DNA of 64,000 nt from Atrina japonica. Lineage: Eukaryota > Mollusca > Bivalvia > Pterioida > Pinnidae. Location: NCBI GenBank assembly GCA_030159075.1, contig BROG01000149.1, positions 1,010,501 to 1,074,500 on the forward strand. Reading direction: 5' to 3'. Made by a program: the position numbers and the translations under genes. The notes under the pieces were generated by a model. The model did not search any database. It was not told the DNA's origin and saw nothing but the letters and a program-made list of their open reading frames with translations. Shown in pieces: positions 48,301 through 55,800 of the stretch (the first letter of the stretch is position 1; the number at the start of each line of letters is the position of its first letter).

Positions 48301-51300
48301 ACTTATCACATATATACGTCTTCGTGATGTAATGCATGTATTCATGCAACGATATTAAAATGGTTAGTATTAACAAAAACACAAACATCTAAGATTTGTT
48401 AATTAGATACAAATGCCCCATGAATGACCAAATCGAACAGGTATGTTTTGTGAGCACCGGTGTGATTTCCCACCAATTCTGTTGTCAATTTCCATCTGCC
48501 ATGTAATTCACTTGATATTTGTTAAGATTTTATTGATATTTGGACATTTCTTTGATACATGGAAACAAAGTACAGTGGTACCTGTCTAAGAGATCATAAC
48601 GGCTGCCACTGAAATGTGGTTTCTCAAGACAGGTGGTCTCTCAAAAGAACCTTTATCTAAAGAATTATTTAACCAAGTGGTTTTCAAAATATGGTCTTAA
48701 AAGACAAATGGTCTTTTATGAGAGTGGTGGTCTCTCAAGACAGGTTCCACTGTAAAAACAGAGTCAACAAACCTTAAAGGCATACAAGCTGTCAAAATGG
48801 GTATTTTTTGGTATTAAAAGTTTATAATATTCAAACTTTAATACAATATGCTATTCACTACCGGTATATGTAATTCATGATAAGATTTCCAAAGATGTAC
48901 CTATGCAGCCCCTTTTCATATATAAACTTTATGGAACCTCCCTTTCAAATTTGATTGAAATCTGTCCAATGGTTCTAAAGAGGGCGTTTAAATGGAAAAA
49001 TTACAGAACAGACGAGGATGGCAGACATTCGGTCACAGCAAAAGTTCACTTGGCCCTTTATGCCAGAGGATCTAAATATAAATAAATATTACAAACAACC
49101 AGTAATATCTATTGTAATCTTACATATGTTTCTATTATATGCACGAGTCCTTGGTTATTATCTAGGGAAAGGCCACCTGATCGAGGTGGTCATAAGATAG
49201 AGTTCCAACAGGTTTACTAATGACATGGTTAAATTAGTGCAAGATTAATGACAGAGAAAGAACAGCATCTACGTGTCTAATTGTAAAAATTAGTACACAA
49301 TTAGTCATTACTGCATAGAACAGTAGAAACTTTCTTGAGAGACTACATACATGTGCTGTCTGACATGCGGTCATTCAAGACAGGTGCTCTTTCAAGACAT
49401 GTTCAACTGTTCAATGATACTGGGAACTAAACCTAATAGTTGAGGATGGGTTGCCACTAACTACTAGTATATGTAGGTAAAAATAATCCCTGACTTTTCC
49501 TTAACCAAATTATAATTTTACTGACCAATGCTTTCTTATTTCAACAACACCCTCCTTCCATTCAGCTGTCACTTCTTTTTTTATTTTTTTCAAACAACAA
49601 TTTTTTTTTAAATACACATCAAAGAACTATCAATAAAAGCATCAATTACATGACAAAATTAGTCAGTGACTAATTCAAATCTCCCCTGACTTTATCAAAC
49701 TTTCTTCTTTTCACTGACCAAATTTCAAAATTCCAGGACAATTCCCCCATCTTGAAAATAAAAGTACTGAAAGTACTAAAACCCTGGCTTTCACATACCC
49801 AAGTTATAATGTTGCCTATTTTCATTCTGACGGTCATAGACGGAGATCATGCTATCATTTCCGCTTTCTGCCTACCCCCCTCTTGCTCTTCTTATGTGGA
49901 AGGATACAAACTGTTTCCCATTCACTGGAATTCATGATTAGAAGAAATTCTGCATTATAAATAATCTAGATATCTAGACATACATGCACATTCGGACCAT
50001 AATACGCAGACCACTTATGCGCCAGAACTCGATTTTGCACAACTAGATGATCGGTACTTTCGCCTTTGGCGATATGCCCAGCTAAAAATTAATTTTCTGT
50101 AACTTTCTAAGGTAGATGGCAACCCTGATATTACAACGTAAGTAAGGGTATCTGTCCAACAAAACTAACCAATTAGGAACTACTTGTTACAAACTACATG
50201 AATACGGATACACATACAATATACGATATACAAACATATTCAAATATGCAAATTACCTTCAAAGTGAGGTAAACTTTCTGTCAACCATGCAAATAGAGTA
50301 AATCACAAATAATGTTAAATTCCTGTGACACGGCGAAAGCAAATACAAATTTTAAATTCGTCATCATGCTTGTTAGACATTATTAATTTATGAGCGAAAG
50401 CTATGCTAATTTTTCTTCTTCATTTTGTGTACCATAATATTAAAAGTTAAGTAATTTCAGCATTAAGTAATTTCAGCATCCAGTAATTTTGGCACATGTA
50501 CGAGTACATATTGTAACATCAGCACTTATCTTTTCTGAAAATAAAGATTTAACAAGCGTTTCTGAAAGTGCCGAAAATTCTTGCTTACAAGTACCAAAAT
50601 TACACTGCTGAATTTACCTGACAACAATTCTAATATTAAATTTGTATGTAAATTTCATATAATTTTCAAATAGATAATCAAATACATGAAATGTGAAATA
50701 TATTACAATCACTCACATGACCTCATGTGAAAAAAAATTAATGTGAAATCCCGTATAAAAAAGTCATGTGAAATTCTTGCAAAAAGACTGTCACAGATGA
50801 CTGATGTCACATGAACTTCCAATTAATGAAGTTCACATGGATATGTGAATTTTTTTTATCCCCATGTCTTCATCATATAAACATACATGTACATGAAACA
50901 AGGGGTCCAATTGGCAAAAACAGTCACCTGAGTGAAGATATGCTGATCACTGTTTTGGTGATAATTTTTTTAAGATGTGCCATGTTGTGCCCTATTGGCC
51001 CCCTTTTTATTTGCAAACATAATTCAGCTTCCCACAGGGATACTTCCAGTCAAGATTGATTAAAACTGAACAATTGGTTCTTGGGAATAGGTTGAAAATA
51101 TCTCAAAGATTACTGATAATTTCCATTAATTAAGGTGTATGTGACCTTGACATTTGGCCCAATGACAATGAAACTTTGTCACAGTGGTCCTTAAACAGTA
51201 ACAAATAACTTTCTCATAAATATTTGTTCACAAAAAGCCAATCAGTAGGTATAAAACTGTGCTCTATGTCATACGAAGCGCTCCCTTAAGGCTCGTTTAT

Positions 51301-52772
51301 GAACAGTGTTTGTTTCTTTCATAAACTGTTTAATACTATATTGACTTACCAATCACATACATGTATACCAAATTTGAAAGGAATCTGATCATTGATTCAT
51401 GACAAGAAGATTTCTTAAAGATTTACAAAGTTTCAACACTTTTGGCCCCTTTTGGGTCCTATGGGACCTAGCCCCAGTTCATTTGAAACTGAGGATAGTT
51501 CCTACTAAGTTTGGTTTAAATTGGCCAATTGATTCTTGAGAAGTTGAAAATGTTTAAAAAAAGTTGAAGAAAAAATGATATTTCTTATTTAGATGTACCA
51601 TGTTTACAGAGATTAAAAATTTCATAAAATGTGCAAGTAAAATTTATGTCGACGACAGCTCATATTGCTTAAAGCTACCTTGTCAACCCTATAAAAAATG
51701 GACTTGACATAACATCAAAGACATAGACCAGTCTAATACTGTCTTTAGCTTTCCCCTTCATCTATTCTTGTATAGTGGACTCAACTGTAAATCAACTGTA
51801 AATCAATTACTTAGACCAGTCCAAATGTGTCTTTAGGGGTGAATGAGGTAAGGAAATGGACTGTTAACAATCTGAAAAAGAATGTTCTACTGCTTACCTC
51901 TTCTCTTCCATCTTTGACATTCTGTACCCGTGGCTAACTTATCTTTGATCAAAGACCTTGGTTCAGGTGGACCCAACCTATGGGGGAAAAAATAAAAAAA
52001 TATGTATCTTAGTACAGAGGTGGTGATCGTTAAACTTAACCTGGTACATGATATTTTCCTTGCAACCTTTAGCATAAGCATAAAGATGAGTTCATTATTT
52101 TTTCCAGGGTGGACATGTTAACTGACATGCTGTAAATCTGTGTTATAATATACATGTACAGCTATTGACTTTCAAGGAGGTCAACACCTTGATTTATCAA
52201 CCCCAGGAAAGTGGTATTCACCCCGGCCAACAGCGTCAATCGATATCAAAAGTCAACAACTATTTTATTACATGATTATCTTATCTGATTAATTTACAAT
52301 ATTAACTCATCCATCCCTAAAAAACAATGGACTCTTCTGTAATCAATGACTTAGATCAGCCCTAATGTGTATTTTAGGGGTGAATGGGTTAATGAAATAT
52401 GACAAGGAACAATAATATGTCAATCCACAGGTACAGGTACAGGTACTGTATGTTGGATTGTTATTAGATTGTTATATCAACCTACATGTACAAAGTACAG
52501 TTAAACTTGCTTTAGCGACCACCTGTGTACAAAGATCAACTGGTCATAAATACTGATTTTTGCTATCCCAAATTCTGTATACAGGGTTATTTTTGCACCG
52601 TGTTATTTTCTCCCTTATGCACTTGCAAACGCTTTCGTCCTATATTAAATTTGCCCAAACTTTTATTATTAAAAACAGATGAATTTACCATTTTGAATCC
52701 GCCCAGTTTTGAATTCGCCCACTGACGATTAGGGCGAAAATAAAACGGGGGGGGGGGGGGGGGGGGGGGGGT

Positions 52773-52816
<44 letters not shown>

Positions 52817-55800
52817 GGGGGGGGGGGGGGGGGGTGGGGGGGGGGGGGGGAAATTTCCATTTCCCTGTATACAATAGTACCATTTGTGTACAAATCAACC
52901 TCTATATAAAGACCACCTCCCTATAAAGACCGGTTTTGTTGTGTCCGTAAGAGGGTCTTTATATACAAGTTTCACTGTAATTTGGAGGTTAATATAATAA
53001 CTGAACAAGAACAGGAAGTATAAAATAAGCCAATCAGCAACTAAAGGATAAGACAGTCATGTGATGTAAATGTTATAGTGCTACCAGCTTTGATGCAGAA
53101 TAACCTGATGCCATGACAACATACACATTGTTTTTTTGGTCCATTAAAACTCCATTTATTTGTCAGTTTGTCTGTTTGTACAACATTCCATCAAATAACT
53201 GAAGTTTATTTCCTCCAATTTTAACCAAATTTGGTATAACACTTTAAATGAGTATCAATGAGACCTAAAATAAGTTTGGTTGGTAACAGCCAACATTTGG
53301 CAATATTTGCCGGAGTTATGGGACTTTAAAATCTTAATTCAATCTCAAATAAATATTGATCTACATAGATTTATACTAAGAACTCGCACAGTGTCTAATC
53401 TGCAATATAATCCTGTAGGTTTTGATTAGGCATGCAAATTTTACAACAATGGAATGAATGATTTTTTTAAGTTAAAAGAAATGCTTTATGATAACAAGAT
53501 GTGTTTGGGAAACACAAATGCCCTTGGTCCCAACAAATTGAATATTGCACTTTATATGTAAGCAGGACTGAATTACACTTACATGTACAGACAGACAGAC
53601 AGACAGATACACAGACAATCCAAACACCAGATGCCCCCGGAGGACCTTTCAGGCCGGGGGCACAAAAACAAAACAAATGAACTCCTGTCACAGAGCACCT
53701 TAAAGGTCCTCAAACCTTATCACCAGTATTCAGCGCTCGAAATTAGCACTGGTCTGCTGGCCCGTGGCCAGTATATAATAGGATGGGCCAGTAGATTTGT
53801 CATCCGTACTGGTCCCATTGTCTAGTTAAAGAAATAAAGATAGTGTTATTATTCTTTTCAATAATCAATTTCATGCAAACTGAAAATATCCTGTCCTTAT
53901 TTCTTATAGTTAGTTACTCTTAATCTAAATATATCATAATTTTTTTTTCTTTTGAGTTATTTGTTGGCCAGTAGAAGTTTGATGGCGTTTGTAGATTTTT
54001 AAGCTACAAATGTACTTGCCCCATGGGCCACTTGGGCAAAAACATTAAATCTAAGAACTGAGTAACCCCGCACCTTGAGATGGGGCCGATACAGGTATCA
54101 CTTAAAATTTGGTGAAGAATTCAGAATATCAACTAAGTCTAAGTAAGGTCGATATTTTACCTGGACTGCTTACTCTCCATTCTGCTGTTGGCTATGAAAT
54201 GGAGAGTATCCTTGACTGTAGGACAAGATAAATCATATAATTACAGGTGAATACCCCCACACAGGTATTGTAATTACCTGTATAATCATGTGTTTACACA
54301 CTGATTAGACACAGGTATATACAATGTATATATAATTACAGGTACAGATGTACTGGGTGTTTACATTTTGTCTCTGTGATGTATGTGCAACTGATTAGTT
54401 TGTTTACCTGTGACCTTTTCAGCTATTTGCTACCTTGATAAAAATGAATTAATTATATATAAAAGTTTGATTATTATTTATATGTGTATGTTAGTATGAA
54501 CGCAGTTGGAAATGAACTTGTTCTACATGTATGGTGCCCAACAAGCCTAATAGCATTGCGCATACAGCATTTTATTTGCAATGTTTGTTTACTCTGTTGA
54601 AGAAGAACAAGATAATAATGTAATACTTGTAAAAGTACTGGCTGTACAGCATAAAAAATGTTACAAATGAACAATTAAATATCTACAGACTATAAATTAA
54701 TATAGAAAGATAATAACATTTTACAGTTATCAAGCACTATATCTGTATTATTCTTTTAATTATAAACACATGCCATTTACTGATCACAACATAAGCATTG
54801 CAGTATCTTTGTAAAACAATGATCTCCCAGCTCCTGGTGAGAGGTCCTGTGTTTGATTCTCAGTATAGGTCAATACACATATGTAGGTCAGTATAGGTCA
54901 ATATAGGTCAGAAAAGGTCAGTTAAGGCAGGGGTCAACAATAACTTGTCCTGCAAGACAAGATGTATGATGATGGATTGAAATCTTCTTGTCTGAATGCA
55001 AAAATGACTTGTCCAAAAATAAAGTGTAACATTTAATGATATTATTTTGTGTTTAAACAAGAGTACTCTTAATTGAATTAATTTTTGTCCTCAACAATTT
55101 CACTTGTTCTTTTGGACAAGTGAGAAGTAACAACAATACTAACATATAAGAGAGAGGAGAGAGACAAAGAGAGAGAGAGAAACAGAGAGAGAGAGACAGA
55201 GAAAGAGTCACAATTTATGTAGGAACAAGGATACCGCAAAGGCTGTACAAAATACGCCCGTCGTCAGTTGATGAGCAATTTATTACTCCGCATATAATTG
55301 GCGAGAAATTTTGGTTTTCAAACATGGCTGAGCTTTTATAGCAATAAAACTTCTCATAAAATTTCAAATTAATCCGTTGAAAATTACTCTAATTATTGAG
55401 TGAAAACTGTTTCCACAAATCTTCAAGGGGCCATAACTCCATAAATATCTGGCAATAAATATTGGTTTTTTAAACTTGGTGGAGCTTTTATGGTAATAAA
55501 CCTTCTCATAAAGTTTCAAATTAATCTGTTGAAAATTACTCAAGTTATTGGATGGAAACTGCTATGTGCCCGTCCGCCAGTATGAAAACATAATACTGCC
55601 CATCTTTGATGGGTGTATAAAAAAAGTCACAGGGAAAAAGTCACAATTTTATATATAGGAAATAAAGTCATAAAGAATAAATATCACAGCTTTACTTTGC
55701 TGTGCATTCCTTTTTTCAGTTTTAAGAGACAATAGATTTCCATTTCTGTCATTCTATCTGGGACAAATTATGTACAACGGTTCTGAAGAAACTTCAACAA

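Noticed and set aside
52587..52898. Proline-rich minus-strand frame
   Set aside because: It is the translation of a 104-bp poly-G tract within a split MITE.
54150..54215. Alternative reading of the linker exon giving KDTLHFIANSRMESKQS
   Set aside because: It needs a phase that the preceding exon (ending with two surplus bases) does not supply; the shorter 42-bp exon fits both neighbours.
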